Source of the DNA: Mycolicibacterium grossiae
Lineage (GTDB): Bacteria > Actinomycetota > Actinomycetes > Mycobacteriales > Mycobacteriaceae
NCBI RefSeq assembly: GCF_008329645.1
Contig: NZ_CP043474.1
Location: forward strand, 558,001 to 622,000
Direction of reading: 5' to 3'
Length of the DNA stretch: 64,000 bases
A model generated the notes under the pieces. The model was given only the letters and a program-made list of their open reading frames with translations, was not told the DNA's origin and ran no database searches. A program made the position numbers and the translations under genes. Positions 47,786 to 58,581 of this stretch are shown in pieces. How positions within the stretch are numbered: the first letter of the stretch is position 1; each line of letters begins with the position of its first letter.

Positions 47786-48619
47786 CTAGCCGCCGGTCGC
47801 GACGGGACGGTTCGCTTCACCACACCACTGGGACCACGAGCCCGGGAAGAGCGGCAGTGACCGGCCGGTCGCCGCCGACGCTGCGACCACCACCGCCGCC
47901 GTGACGCCCGACCCGCAGTACGCGCCGGTCGCATCGCCCAGTGCCCCGGAAAGGTCGTTCTGCGAACGGAATTCACCGTCCGCGGTGAGCAGCGCGGTGC
48001 TCGGCACGTTGCGTGCGCCGGGGACGTGCCCGGCGACGGGGTCGACCGGCTCGACGTCGCCGCGGAACCGCTCCGGGGCGCGGGCGTCGACGAGGCCGGC
48101 GCCCAGCGCCGCGGCGTCGTCGGCGGTCAGGGTGGGCAGCGCACCGGCGTACAGGTCGTCGTGCGCGACGGCGACGTCGCCGGGCGCGGCGGTGACCGGA
48201 CCGGTCTCGAGGGCACCGCCGGCCGCCCGCCACGCGGCCAGTCCACCGTCGAGGATGCGCACGCCGTCGATGCCGGCCGCGGTGAGGACCCACCAGGCGC
48301 GCGCCGAGCCCGCCCGGTTCCAGTCGTCGTACTAGACCACCGGCACCCCGGCCCGCACCCCCCAGCGCCGCGCGGCCTCCCCCACCGCCGCGCCGCGGGG
48401 CAGCGGATGACGGCCGCGTCCGGGCACCGCGTGATCGGACAGCTCGTCCTCGAGCGAGACGTACACCGCGCCCGGCAGGTGCTCCGCCGCGTGAGCAGCG
48501 CGGCCGTCGGGTGCACCGAGCTGCCACCGCACGTCGAGCAGCGTGACCGGCGTGCCGTCATCGAGCAGCGCACGCAGCTCGGCGGCGGAGATCAGGACGT
48601 CGGCACGGTGATCGCTCAT
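47786..48619 (-). pseudogene. Two-domain sulfurtransferase (rhodanese) interrupted by an in-frame TAG
   Basis: The frame from ATG 48619 encodes a two-domain thiosulfate/3-mercaptopyruvate sulfurtransferase. The first domain has TLLDVRWQLGAPDGRAAHA and the second GLVDARAPERFRGDVEPVDP with the catalytic Cys in AYCGSGVTAAVVVAAS. A single TAG at 48334-48332 (codon 96) interrupts it after GVPVV; the downstream codons YDDWNRAGSARAWWVLTAAG continue in the same frame. Length without the stop is 277 residues. Either the gene is inactivated or this is a single-base sequence error. Confidence 0.78.
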
Positions 48620-48669
48620 CCCACGATGCTGCCACCGGGCTCCCAGCCACCCGCCGTAGGCTGACCCGC

Positions 48670-49434
48670 GTGCCCGCCGCCAGCATCGACCTGAACGCCG
48701 ACCTCGGCGAGGGCTTCGGCGCCTGGAAACTCGGCGACGACGAGGCGATGCTCGACGTCGTCACCAGCGCCAACGTCGCCTGCGGGTTCCACGCGGGGGA
48801 TCCCGCCGGGCTGGCCCGCACCTGTCGTGCGGCCGCCGCGCGCGGCGTCCGGGTCGGCGCACAGGTCGGCTACCGCGACCTCGCGGGGTTCGGCAGGCGC
48901 TTCATCGACGTCGCGCACGACGACCTGGTGGCCGACGTCGTCTATCAGATCGGCGCCCTGCAGGCGCTGGCGCACACCGTCGGGACCACCGTCGAGTACG
49001 TCAAACCCCATGGCGCGCTGTACAACACGATCGTCGGACACGAGGAGCAGGCCGCCGCCGTGGCCGAGGCCGTGCACGCGGTGGACCCCACGCTGCCGGT
49101 GCTGGGGCTCGCCGGGTCCGCGTTCTTCGCCGCCGCCGAGCGGCTAAGCGTGCCGACGGTTCCGGAGGCGTTCGCCGACCGCGGCTACCGGGGCGACGGC
49201 ACGCTCGTCCCGCGGCGCGAGCCCGGGGCGGTGCTGCACGATCCCGACGAGATCGCGACACGGGTCGCGCGGATGGTCGCCGAGGGACGGGTCACGGCCG
49301 TCGACGGCACCGACGTCACCGTCGACGCGAGATCGGTGTGCGTGCACGGGGATTCACCCGGTGCGGTGAACATCGCCCACGCCGTGCGCGACCGGCTGCT
49401 GGCCGATGGCGTCACGCTGCGGAGCTTCCTCTGA
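48670..49434 (+). CDS. pxpA: 5-oxoprolinase subunit A (LamB/YcsF family)
   Basis: The 254-residue product is a PxpA-type protein with SIDLNADLGEGFGAWKLGDD at the start, NVACGFHAGDP and VKPHGALYN. With PxpB and PxpC it converts 5-oxoproline to glutamate using ATP. No pxpB or pxpC lies nearby. GTG 48670 lies 7 nt after a TAGGCT -10 box (leaderless). It overlaps the next gene by one base. Confidence 0.87.
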   Translation: MPAASIDLNADLGEGFGAWKLGDDEAMLDVVTSANVACGFHAGDPAGLARTCRAAAARGVRVGAQVGYRDLAGFGRRFIDVAHDDLVADVVYQIGALQALAHTVGTTVEYVKPHGALYNTIVGHEEQAAAVAEAVHAVDPTLPVLGLAGSAFFAAAERLSVPTVPEAFADRGYRGDGTLVPRREPGAVLHDPDEIATRVARMVAEGRVTAVDGTDVTVDARSVCVHGDSPGAVNIAHAVRDRLLADGVTLRSFL

Positions 49435-50354
49435 TGCGGCTCGTGCTCGGCAGGCCGGACCTGGCCCGCTACGCCCGGTACTTCGATGCCCCCGAGGCCG
49501 CCGCGGACGCTGCGGTCACCGTGACGTGGGCGGGCGTGACGACGCTGCTGATCGACGACGGCGACAGCGCGGTGCTCACCGACGGCTTCTTCTCCCTGCC
49601 CGGCCTGCTGACCGTCGGAACCCGTTCGCTGGCACCGTCGCTCGCACGCATCGACGGGTGCCTGGCCCGCCTCGGGGTGAACCGGCTGGCCGGCGTGCTG
49701 CCGGTGCACACCCACTTCGACCACGCCATGGACAGCGCCGTCGTCGCGGCGCGCACCGGCGCTGTGCTGGTGGGCGGTGTCTCGGCCGCCAACGTCGGCC
49801 GCGGCGGCGGGTTGCCCGAGGACCGCATCGTCGTCGCCGAACCCGGCACGGCCGTCGGGCTCGGCGCCTTCGACGTCACACTGGTCGTGGGCGACCACTG
49901 CCCGCCGGACCGCTTCCCCGGCACCATCACCGCGCCCGTGCGGCCTCCGGTCCGGGCCGCTGCCTACCGGTGCGGCGAAGCCTGGTCGACACTCGTCCGG
50001 CACCGCGAGACCGGCCGGGGCCTGCTGATCGTCGGCAGCGCCGGCTTCGTGCCCGGCGCGCTGCGCGGACACCGCGCCGACGTGGTGTACCTCGGCGTCG
50101 GACAGCTGGGGTTGCAGCCGCAGCGCTACCTCGTCGACTACTGGACCGAGACGGTGCGGACCGTCGGCGCCCGCCGGGTGGTCCTCATCCACTGGGACGA
50201 CTTCTTCCGCCCGCTGCACCAACCGCTGCGGGCGCTGCCCTACGCCGCCGACGACCTCGACGCGTCGATGCGGGTGCTCTCGGCGCTCGCCCGCGAGGAC
50301 GGCGTGCCACTGCACCTCCCGACGCTCTGGCAGCGCTGCGATCCGTGGCGCTGA
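49434..50354 (+). CDS. MBL-fold metallohydrolase
   Basis: The 306-residue product has the metallo-beta-lactamase motif HTHFDHAMDSA and later metal-binding candidates GDHCPPDRFPG and VVLIHWDDFFRP. Its family resembles UlaG/metal-dependent hydrolases; the substrate is unknown. The ATG at 49434 shares one base with the pxpA stop, and the arsB-like gene begins inside its last ten bases. Confidence 0.78.
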   Translation: MRLVLGRPDLARYARYFDAPEAAADAAVTVTWAGVTTLLIDDGDSAVLTDGFFSLPGLLTVGTRSLAPSLARIDGCLARLGVNRLAGVLPVHTHFDHAMDSAVVAARTGAVLVGGVSAANVGRGGGLPEDRIVVAEPGTAVGLGAFDVTLVVGDHCPPDRFPGTITAPVRPPVRAAAYRCGEAWSTLVRHRETGRGLLIVGSAGFVPGALRGHRADVVYLGVGQLGLQPQRYLVDYWTETVRTVGARRVVLIHWDDFFRPLHQPLRALPYAADDLDASMRVLSALAREDGVPLHLPTLWQRCDPWR

Positions 50355-51589
50355 CCCTCGCGCTGCTGGCACTGGCGGCGGTGCTGGCGTTCGCGCTCAT
50401 CCGACCCCGCGGGCTGCCCGAGGCCGTCGCCGCCGTTCCCGCCGCCGCCCTGCTGGTGCTGTGCGGCGTCGTGACGCCGCAGCAGGCGTGGACCGAGACG
50501 CTGCGATTGCTGCCGGTCGTCGGCTTCCTGGCGGCGGTGCTGGTGCTCGCCAAGCTGTGCGACGACGAGGGACTGTTCCACGCCGCGGGCGTCGCGATGG
50601 CGCGGCGATCCGGCGGGGATCCGCGCCGCCTGCTGGTCACCGTGTTCGTCATCGCGGCCGTCACGACGGCCGTGCTGAGCCTCGACGCGACCGTCGTGCT
50701 GCTGACGCCGGTCGTGCTCGCCACCGCCCGCACGCTCGGGGTGCCCTCACGGCCGCACGCCTACGCCACCGCGCACCTGGCGAACAGCGCGTCGCTGCTG
50801 ATGCCGGTGTCCAACCTGACCAACCTGCTGGCCTTCGGGGCCGCGGGCCTCACCTTCGCCCACTTCACGGCGGTCATGACGCTGCCGTGGCTGCTGGTGA
50901 TCGCCGGGGAGTTCCTGGTGCTGCGCGTGCTGTTCCGGCGGGAACTCGTCCGCCCGGCCGACGCGGAGTCCGTGCCGCCGCCCGCCGAGACGCCGGTGTT
51001 CGTGCTGGTGGTGCTGGGGCTCGTGCTGGTCGGCTTCGCGGTGACCTCGCTGCTCGACGTGGCACCGGCGTGGGCGGCGTTGGCCGGTGCGGTGGTGCTG
51101 GGCGTGCGCGCGCTGGTGCGGCGACACAGCAGCGTCCGCGACATCGCGGTATCGGCCAACGTCCCGTTCCTGGCGTTCGTGCCGTGCCTGGGCGTGGTGG
51201 TGGCGGGCGTCATGCATCACGGTCTCGACGGCGCGATGCGCTCGGTGCTGCCCGGCGGCACCTCGTTCGTCGCGCTGCTCGGCATCGCGGCGGTGGCCGC
51301 CGCGCTGTCGAACGTGGTGAACAATCTGCCCGCCGTGCTCGTACTGCTACCCCTGGTGGCGGGGCTGGGCCCGGCCGCGGTCCTGGCCGTGCTGATCGGC
51401 GTCAACGTCGGCCCGAACCTGACCTATCCCGGATCGCTGTCGAACCTGCTGTGGCGCAACGTCGTCCAGGGCGAGCGGATCTCCGCGCCGTTCGTCGAAT
51501 TCAGCCGGGTGGGGGTGTGCACGGTGCCGTTGACGGTGCTCCTCGGCGTCGCCGGGCTGTGGGTCTCGGTGCGGTTCCTGGGCGTCTGA
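50345..51589 (+). CDS. ArsB/CitM-type membrane transporter (Rv3578 type)
   Basis: The 414-residue product has about 11 hydrophobic segments and ion-transporter superfamily marks: LDATVVLLTPVVLATAR, LANSASLLMPVSNLTNLLAF and NVVNNLPAVLVLLPLVAG. Rv3578 (arsB2) in M. tuberculosis has the same position and nearly the same length. Arsenite export, or carboxylate exchange, is possible; no ars regulator is nearby. GTG at 50345 lies inside the end of the MBL gene, so translation is coupled. Confidence 0.8.
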   Translation: MALTLALLALAAVLAFALIRPRGLPEAVAAVPAAALLVLCGVVTPQQAWTETLRLLPVVGFLAAVLVLAKLCDDEGLFHAAGVAMARRSGGDPRRLLVTVFVIAAVTTAVLSLDATVVLLTPVVLATARTLGVPSRPHAYATAHLANSASLLMPVSNLTNLLAFGAAGLTFAHFTAVMTLPWLLVIAGEFLVLRVLFRRELVRPADAESVPPPAETPVFVLVVLGLVLVGFAVTSLLDVAPAWAALAGAVVLGVRALVRRHSSVRDIAVSANVPFLAFVPCLGVVVAGVMHHGLDGAMRSVLPGGTSFVALLGIAAVAAALSNVVNNLPAVLVLLPLVAGLGPAAVLAVLIGVNVGPNLTYPGSLSNLLWRNVVQGERISAPFVEFSRVGVCTVPLTVLLGVAGLWVSVRFLGV

Positions 51590-51595
51590 GCGCGG

Positions 51596-52609
51596 TCAGC
51601 GGCGGTAGGCGGGCGGCAGCGGCATCCCGAGGTCGGCGAGTACCCGCCGCAGCCGGGTCGGGTAGTCGGTGATGATGCCGTCGGCGCCGGCCTCGATCTG
51701 CGCGCGCATGGCGCCCGGGTCGTCGATGGTCCACGGGATCACCCGCAGGCCACGGGCATGGGCGCGGTCGACGAACGCGCGGTCGGCGACGAGCGCGAAG
51801 CCCGGATCGGCCGGCGTCAGCCCGTAGGGCACGGAGTAGCCAGGCGACAGGACGTTCGCGCCCACCATCGTCGCCGCGGTGATCGGATCGCCGACGACCG
51901 CCGGATCGATGCCGGCCAGCCACGGCGACCCGGGCACGAACGTGGTGTCGTCCCACAGCGCCACCAGGGGGATGCCCGGCTCGGCGGCGCGCACCATCGG
52001 CAGCGTGCGCCAGTCGAAGCTCTGCACGTCGACGCGGTCGGTCTTGCCGGCCGCGCGCACCGCCGCCAGGATCGCGTCGACGAACTGCTCGGGCGGCGCG
52101 GACGCCCCCGGCTCGGCCGCCTCCACCTTTGTCTCGATGTTGAACCGCACGTCGGCACGGTGCGCGTCGGCCACGGCGAACACCTCGGGCAGGGTGGCGA
52201 TCTGGTTGCCGCGCACCACCTCCGCGTCGGGGAAGCCGGCGAGCAGCGTGCCGCAATCCAGCGTGCGCAGCTGCGCGAGATCGAGGTCGTGCACCAGCTT
52301 CCCGACGTAGGGGAACTGGGGATCGCCGGGGAAGGCGGGCGCGGTGTCGGAGCACTTGTCGGCATGGATCACCGGGTCGTGCCACACCATCGGCTGGCCG
52401 TCGCGGGAGATGACCACGTCGAGTTCGAGTGTGGTGACGCCCAATTCGAGGGACTTGGCGAAGGCCCGCAGCGACTCCTCGGTGGTCTCCCCCCGCCCGC
52501 CGCGATGCGACTGCAGGTCGAAGCCGTCGGGCGCCGCCGACGCCGACGGCGTCTGGGTGGCGACGACGAGGGCGGCGGCCGCGACGGCGGCGGCGGTGGT
52601 CCGTGTCAT
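51596..52609 (-). CDS. Secreted glycerophosphodiester phosphodiesterase
   Basis: The 337-residue product has a signal peptide (cleavage near SASA-APDG) and a GDPD TIM-barrel domain with HRGGRGETTEESL, LELDVVISRDGQPMVWHDP, RFNIETKVE and the end motif VIPWTIDDPGAMRAQ. It would release glycerol 3-phosphate from phospholipid head groups outside the cell. ATG 52609 lies 6 nt after a TACGGT -10 box (leaderless). The stop is 6 nt from the convergent arsB-like stop. Confidence 0.87.
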   Translation of the reverse strand: MTRTTAAAVAAAALVVATQTPSASAAPDGFDLQSHRGGRGETTEESLRAFAKSLELGVTTLELDVVISRDGQPMVWHDPVIHADKCSDTAPAFPGDPQFPYVGKLVHDLDLAQLRTLDCGTLLAGFPDAEVVRGNQIATLPEVFAVADAHRADVRFNIETKVEAAEPGASAPPEQFVDAILAAVRAAGKTDRVDVQSFDWRTLPMVRAAEPGIPLVALWDDTTFVPGSPWLAGIDPAVVGDPITAATMVGANVLSPGYSVPYGLTPADPGFALVADRAFVDRAHARGLRVIPWTIDDPGAMRAQIEAGADGIITDYPTRLRRVLADLGMPLPPAYRR

Positions 52610-52717
52610 GCGGCGACCGTATCGGCGCGGCGGCCTCGCGGCGCGCTCGCCGCCGGACACGCACGCGGGACGTCACCGAATGTTCGGCGGCGCGTCACGT
52701 GCCGGCCGCGCAGCTCC

Positions 52718-53659
52718 TCAGGTGCGGCGCTGGCGGGCGATCTCGGCAAGGACGACGCCGGCGGCGACCGACGCGTTGAGTGATTCGGTGGGCCCTGCCA
52801 TCGGGATCGACACGACGGCGTCGCAGTTCTCCCGCACCAGCCGCGACAGTCCCTTGCCCTCGGAACCGACGACGAGCACCGTCGGACCGCTGCCGTCGAG
52901 GTCGTCGAGCAGCGTGTCACCGCCGGCATCCAGGCCGACCACCTGCACGCCCTCGTCGGCCCAGCTCTTGAGCGTCCGGGTGAGGTTGGTGGCACGGGCG
53001 ACCGGCAGCCGCGCCGCGGCGCCGGCACTGGTCCGCCAGGCCACCGCGGTGACCGACGCCGATCGGCGCTGCGGGATCACCACCCCGTGCCCGCCGAACG
53101 CCGCCGTGGACCGCACGATGGCGCCGAGGTTGCGCGGATCGGAGATGTTGTCGAGCGCCACCAACAGTGCCGGAGCCACGTCGCCCGTCGCAGAGGCGAG
53201 CAGATCGTCGGGGTGCGCATACTCGTACGGCGGCACCTGCAACGCGATGCCCTGGTGCAGTCCGTTGGCGCTCAACCGGTCGAGGTCGTGGCGCTGCACC
53301 TCGAGGATCGCGATCCCGGCGTCGGCGGCGCGGGTCACGGATTCGGTCAGCCGCTCGTCGGACTCGGTGCCGAGCACCACGTAGAGCGCCGTGGCCGGCA
53401 CACCGGCGCGCAGGCACTCCACCACGGGGTTGCGGCCGAGGACGACCTCGGTGTCGTCGGTCTTGCGGTGCCGTCCCTGCGCCTGCCGGGCCGCCTTCGC
53501 CGCACGCTTGGCCGCCGGGTGGTTGGGCCGGGCGTGTGCGGGCGGCGTCGCGCCCCTGCCCTCGAGGCCACGGCGGCGCTGGCCGCCGGAGCCGACGACC
53601 GCGCCCTTCTTCGTGCCCTCCTTGCGGATCGCTCCGCGGCGCTGCGAATTGCCGGCCAT
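52718..53659 (-). CDS. rlmB: RlmB-type 23S rRNA 2'-O-methyltransferase (Rv3579c type)
   Basis: The 313-residue product has an arginine/lysine-rich N-terminus, a SpoU substrate-binding part ([17 protein letters not shown]) and a SPOUT methyltransferase domain. The knot motifs are [38 protein letters not shown] and [18 protein letters not shown]. Modification of the conserved G2251-type position is inferred from the family. It lies 20 nt after cysS in one minus-strand operon. Confidence 0.87.
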   Translation of the reverse strand: MAGNSQRRGAIRKEGTKKGAVVGSGGQRRRGLEGRGATPPAHARPNHPAAKRAAKAARQAQGRHRKTDDTEVVLGRNPVVECLRAGVPATALYVVLGTESDERLTESVTRAADAGIAILEVQRHDLDRLSANGLHQGIALQVPPYEYAHPDDLLASATGDVAPALLVALDNISDPRNLGAIVRSTAAFGGHGVVIPQRRSASVTAVAWRTSAGAAARLPVARATNLTRTLKSWADEGVQVVGLDAGGDTLLDDLDGSGPTVLVVGSEGKGLSRLVRENCDAVVSIPMAGPTESLNASVAAGVVLAEIARQRRT

Positions 53660-53679
53660 CTAGGTTCCCTGTCCCATCG

Positions 53680-55104
53680 TCACTTCTCGCTCCCGTCGAG
53701 CAGCGCCCACTGCGGGCCGTCGGCGGTGTCGGTGACCTCGATGCCCGCCGCCTTCAACCGGTCGCGAATCTCGTCGGCCTGGGCCCAGTCGCGGTTGGCG
53801 CGCGCTTCCTGCCGGTTGACCAGCGCCCACTGCACCAGCTCGTCGATCGCGGCCAGCGCTGCCGAGGTCTCGTCGCGCGACTCCCAGCGCTCGTCGAGTG
53901 GATCGCAGCCCAGGATGCCCATCATCGCCCGGATCGCCCGGGCGTGCGCCATGGCGGTCTCGTGGTCGCCGGAGTCGAGCGCCCGATTCCCCTCGGCGCG
54001 CGCGGCATGCACCTCGGCCAGCGCCGCCGGCACCGCCAGATCGTCGTCGAGGGCCGCGGCGAACCGCACGGTCGGCTCGGACGGGACCACCGCGCCGACC
54101 CGGTTGCGGACGCGGTGCAGCAGGTCCTCGATCCCGGTGTAGGCCTTGACCGCGTCCTGCAGCGCGGTCTCGGAGAACTCGAGCATGGACCGGTAGTGCG
54201 CGCTGCCCAGGTAGTAGCGCAGCTCGGCCGGCCGAACCCGTTGCAGCACAGCCGGAATGGAGAGAACGTTGCCCAGCGACTTGCTCATCTTCTCGCCGCC
54301 GAGGGTCACCCAACCGTTGTGCAGCCAGAAGCGGGCGAAGCCGTCCCCCGCGGCGTGCGCCTGGGCGATCTCGTTCTCGTGGTGTGGGAACACCAGATCC
54401 ATGCCGCCGGCGTGGATGTCGAACTCCGCGCCGAGGTATGCCTCGCACATCGCCACGCACTCGGTGTGCCAGCCGGGCCGGCCCGCACCCCACGGCGTCG
54501 GCCACGACGGCTCGCCGGGCTTCGCGCCCTTCCACAGCGTGAAGTCACGGGGGTCGCGCTTGCCCTGGCCGGCGCCCTCGCCCTGATGGACGTCGTCGAT
54601 GCGGTGCCCGGACAGCGCGCCGTAGTCGGGCACGCTCAGCACGTCGAAGTACACGTCGCCCCCGCTGGCGTAGGCGTGGCCGCGCTCGATCAGCCGGTCG
54701 ATGAGTTCGACCATCTGCGTGATGTGTCCGGTGGCGCGCGGCTCCGCCGACGGCGGCAGCACGCCGAGCGCGTCGTAGGCCGCGGCGAAGGCACGCTCGT
54801 AGGTGGCAGCCCACTCCCACCAGGGCCGGCCGGCGTCGGCGGCCTTGACGAGGATCTTGTCGTCGATGTCGGTGACGTTGCGGATGAACGCGACGTCGTA
54901 GCCCTTGGCGGTGAGCCAGCGGCGCAGCACGTCGAACGCGACGCCGCTGCGGACGTGGCCGATGTGCGGCAGACCCTGCACGGTCGCGCCGCACAGGTAG
55001 ATGGACACGTGACCCTCGCGCAGCGGCACGAAGTCCCGCACGCCACCGGTCAGGGTGTCGTGGAGACGCATCACCTCGGCTCGTCCGCCGGCGCGTTCAG
55101 TCAC
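53680..55104 (-). CDS. cysS: Cysteinyl-tRNA synthetase
   Basis: The 474-residue class Ia synthetase has the HIGH motif in [11 protein letters not shown], the KMSKS motif in [10 protein letters not shown], and zinc-binding residues in [18 protein letters not shown] and [10 protein letters not shown]. The length equals M. tuberculosis CysS1. GTG at 55104 is chosen by homology ([20 protein letters not shown]). It lies 11 nt after ispF in the carD-ispF-cysS-rlmB order. Confidence 0.95.
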   Translation of the reverse strand: MTERAGGRAEVMRLHDTLTGGVRDFVPLREGHVSIYLCGATVQGLPHIGHVRSGVAFDVLRRWLTAKGYDVAFIRNVTDIDDKILVKAADAGRPWWEWAATYERAFAAAYDALGVLPPSAEPRATGHITQMVELIDRLIERGHAYASGGDVYFDVLSVPDYGALSGHRIDDVHQGEGAGQGKRDPRDFTLWKGAKPGEPSWPTPWGAGRPGWHTECVAMCEAYLGAEFDIHAGGMDLVFPHHENEIAQAHAAGDGFARFWLHNGWVTLGGEKMSKSLGNVLSIPAVLQRVRPAELRYYLGSAHYRSMLEFSETALQDAVKAYTGIEDLLHRVRNRVGAVVPSEPTVRFAAALDDDLAVPAALAEVHAARAEGNRALDSGDHETAMAHARAIRAMMGILGCDPLDERWESRDETSAALAAIDELVQWALVNRQEARANRDWAQADEIRDRLKAAGIEVTDTADGPQWALLDGSEK

Positions 55105-55115
55105 GACGTGCCAGC

Positions 55116-55649
55116 TTACCGTTCTGAGCGGCGAAGACCCTCATCGTCGTCACCGCCGGACTCGCCGTGCGCGCCGTCGGCGTAGAGCAGGGCCGTCGCG
55201 ATCGCCGCCAGGCCCTCCCCGCGCCCGGTCAGCCCGAGCCCGTCGGTGGTGGTGGCCGACACCGACACCGGAGCGTCGAGCAGCGCCGAGAGCACCTGCT
55301 GGGCCTCGGCGCGGCGGGGTCCGACCTTCGGCCGGTTGCCGATGACCTGCACGGCGGCGTTGCCGACGCGCCAGCCGCCGTCGCGCAGCAGGGAGTGCAC
55401 GTGCCGGAGCATGTCGGCGCCGGTGACCCCGCGCCACTCCGGGCGGTCGGTGCCGAACACCGACCCGAGATCACCCAGGCCCGCGGCACTGAGCAGCGCA
55501 TCGCACAGGGCGTGCGCAGCGACGTCCCCATCGGAGTGGCCGGCGCAGCCGTCGGCGTCGTCGAACGACAGACACAGCAGCCAGCAGCGCCGGCCCACTT
55601 CGATGGGATGGACGTCGGTACCGAGGCCGATCCGCGGCAGTGCCGTCAT
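55116..55649 (-). CDS. ispF: 2-C-methyl-D-erythritol 2,4-cyclodiphosphate synthase (IspF)
   Basis: IspF makes MEcPP in the MEP isoprenoid pathway. The 177-residue product has the metal site [29 protein letters not shown] and the end motif [20 protein letters not shown]. It is a stand-alone IspF with a short acidic tail, not an IspDF fusion. In other mycobacteria ispD lies directly upstream; here only 18 nt separate ispF from carD. Confidence 0.94.
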   Translation of the reverse strand: MTALPRIGLGTDVHPIEVGRRCWLLCLSFDDADGCAGHSDGDVAAHALCDALLSAAGLGDLGSVFGTDRPEWRGVTGADMLRHVHSLLRDGGWRVGNAAVQVIGNRPKVGPRRAEAQQVLSALLDAPVSVSATTTDGLGLTGRGEGLAAIATALLYADGAHGESGGDDDEGLRRSER

Positions 55650-55667
55650 GACCGGACCCCGCGTGCG

Positions 55668-56519
<852 letters not shown>

Positions 56520-57134
56520 GTGGACCGCTCCCGATCGCGCACGTTCGCCGTCCGATCCGGTCTGGCCGCCTGCGGCCTGGCCGCCGCGGTGGTCCTCTCC
56601 GGGTGCGGCGCCGGCCAGATCTCGCAGACCGCCATGCAGATGCCCGCCGTCAACGGCACCAACGCCTGGGTGGGCCAGCCGAACTACGGCATCGCGCTGC
56701 GCAACCTGCACCTGCGCGCACCGCAGCAGGGCGACGTCGTCGCGCCCGGCAGCACCGCCGATCTGATCTTCGTCGCGGTCAACGGTTCGGCCGACGCGCC
56801 GGACCGGCTGGTCTCGATCACGTCCGACTACGGCCGGGTGACCTTGACCGGCAACGGCGCGGTCCCCGCGGGCGGCACGCTGGTCGTCGGTACCCCCGAC
56901 GGACAGATCAGCCCGCTGGAGGCCGTCGAGGCCGCCAGCACCGTCGAGGCGCGCGTGACCCTCACCAAGCCGATCTCCAACGGCCTGAACTACGACTTCA
57001 CCTTCACCTTCGAGCGGGCCGGTTCGTCGACCGTGGCCGTGCCGATCTCCGCCGGCGAGGCCCAGCGCCGCGATCCCGAGCCCGCCGACGCCGGCCTCGG
57101 CGACGAGCAGGGCGTCGACGGCGGCGGACACTAG
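56520..57134 (+). CDS. lpqE: LpqE lipoprotein
   Basis: The 204-residue product has a lipoprotein signal with the lipobox VLSGC. The mature part has a copper-chaperone-like (PCu_AC-like) beta fold pattern: [20 protein letters not shown], then [21 protein letters not shown]. tuberculosis LpqE lies in the same place. Its role is not known, though PCu_AC-like proteins bind copper in other bacteria. GTG at 56520 is preceded by AGGAGG. Confidence 0.85.
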   Translation: MDRSRSRTFAVRSGLAACGLAAAVVLSGCGAGQISQTAMQMPAVNGTNAWVGQPNYGIALRNLHLRAPQQGDVVAPGSTADLIFVAVNGSADAPDRLVSITSDYGRVTLTGNGAVPAGGTLVVGTPDGQISPLEAVEAASTVEARVTLTKPISNGLNYDFTFTFERAGSSTVAVPISAGEAQRRDPEPADAGLGDEQGVDGGGH

Positions 57135-57180
57135 CCCCACTTCCGCCGTTCTGTCGGTGACGCCCGCTAGCGTCACGCCC

Positions 57181-58566
57181 GTGGTGAAGAGCGGGGCCAA
57201 GGCCCGAACGCAGTACCGCTGCTCGGAATGCAGCCACGTCATGGCCAAGTGGGTCGGCCGCTGCCCGGAGTGCGGCACGTGGGGCACGGTCGACGAGGTG
57301 CCCGTGCTGGCCACCGTCGGCGGTGGCGCCGCCCGTTCGGTGGCCCCCGCCTCCCCCGCCGTCTCGATCGCCTCCATCGCGCCCGACGCGACGCGGCACG
57401 TCCCGACCGGCATCGAGGAACTCGACCGCGTGCTGGGCGGCGGCATCGTCCCGGGCTCGGTGACGCTGCTGGCCGGTGATCCCGGGGTCGGCAAGTCGAC
57501 GCTGCTGCTTGAGGCCGTCCACCGCTGGGCGGCCGCCGGCCGGCGCGCGCTCTACCTGTCCGGCGAGGAGTCGGCCGGACAGATCCGCATGCGGGCCGAG
57601 CGCACCGGCTGCACGCACCCCGAGGTGTTCCTGGCCGCCGAGTCCGACCTGCAGACCGCACTCGGCCACGTCGACGCGGTGCGTCCGACGCTGGTCGTGG
57701 TCGACTCGGTGCAGACGATGTCGAGCAGTGCGACCGACGGGGTCACCGGCGGCGTCACGCAGGTGCGCGCCGTCACCACCGCGCTGACCATGGCGGCGAA
57801 GACCACCGGCATCGCGATGATCCTCGTCGGGCACGTCACCAAGGACGGTGCCATCGCGGGACCGCGATCGCTCGAGCACCTCGTCGACGTGGTGCTGCAC
57901 TTCGAGGGCGACCGGGCGTCGGCGCTGCGCATGGTGCGCGGCATCAAGAACCGATTCGGCGCCGCCGACGAAGTGGGCTGTTTCCTGTTGCACGACAACG
58001 GGATCGAGGGCGTCGCCGATCCGTCCGGGCTGTTCCGCGACCAGCGGCCCGCGCCCGTCCCCGGCACCGCGGTCACCGTCACGCTCGACGGCAAGCGGCC
58101 GCTCATCGGCGAGGTGCAGGCACTGGTGGCGGAGTCGTCGGCGAGCATGCCGCGCCGCGCCACCAGCGGCATCGACTCGTCGCGCGCGGCGATGATCCTC
58201 GCAGTCCTCGAGAAGCGCGCCAAGCTGCCGCTGGGCCGGTCCGACGTGTACCTGTCCACCGTCGGCGGGATGCGCCTGACCGATCCGTCCTCGGACCTGG
58301 CGCTGGCGGCGGCCATCGCGTCGGCCGCCCGCGACGTGCCGATGCCCGCCGACGCCGTGTTCCTCGGCGAGGTGGGCCTGGCGGGCGACATCCGGCGGGT
58401 CACCGGCACCGATCGCCGGCTCGCCGAGGCGGCACGGTTGGGCTTCCGGTTCGCGATGGTGCCGCCGGGCGTGGGCCGCGCACCGACGGGCCTGCGGCTC
58501 ATCACCATCGAGGACATCGGACGGCTGTTGCACGGGGTGAACCGCATCGCCCACAATGAGCGCTGA
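57181..58566 (+). CDS. radA: RadA DNA repair protein
   Basis: RadA helps branch migration in recombination and repair. The 461-residue product has a four-Cys zinc finger (Cys14, 17, 28, 31), Walker A GDPGVGKS (99-106), the RadA motif KNRFG (256-260) and a C-terminal Lon-like domain ([20 protein letters not shown]). GTG 57181 lies 7 nt after a TAGCGT -10 box, so the mRNA is likely leaderless. disA follows 15 nt after its stop, as in other Gram-positives and mycobacteria. Confidence 0.94.
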   Translation: MVKSGAKARTQYRCSECSHVMAKWVGRCPECGTWGTVDEVPVLATVGGGAARSVAPASPAVSIASIAPDATRHVPTGIEELDRVLGGGIVPGSVTLLAGDPGVGKSTLLLEAVHRWAAAGRRALYLSGEESAGQIRMRAERTGCTHPEVFLAAESDLQTALGHVDAVRPTLVVVDSVQTMSSSATDGVTGGVTQVRAVTTALTMAAKTTGIAMILVGHVTKDGAIAGPRSLEHLVDVVLHFEGDRASALRMVRGIKNRFGAADEVGCFLLHDNGIEGVADPSGLFRDQRPAPVPGTAVTVTLDGKRPLIGEVQALVAESSASMPRRATSGIDSSRAAMILAVLEKRAKLPLGRSDVYLSTVGGMRLTDPSSDLALAAAIASAARDVPMPADAVFLGEVGLAGDIRRVTGTDRRLAEAARLGFRFAMVPPGVGRAPTGLRLITIEDIGRLLHGVNRIAHNER

Positions 58567-58581
58567 TCCGAGGAGGCGCCC

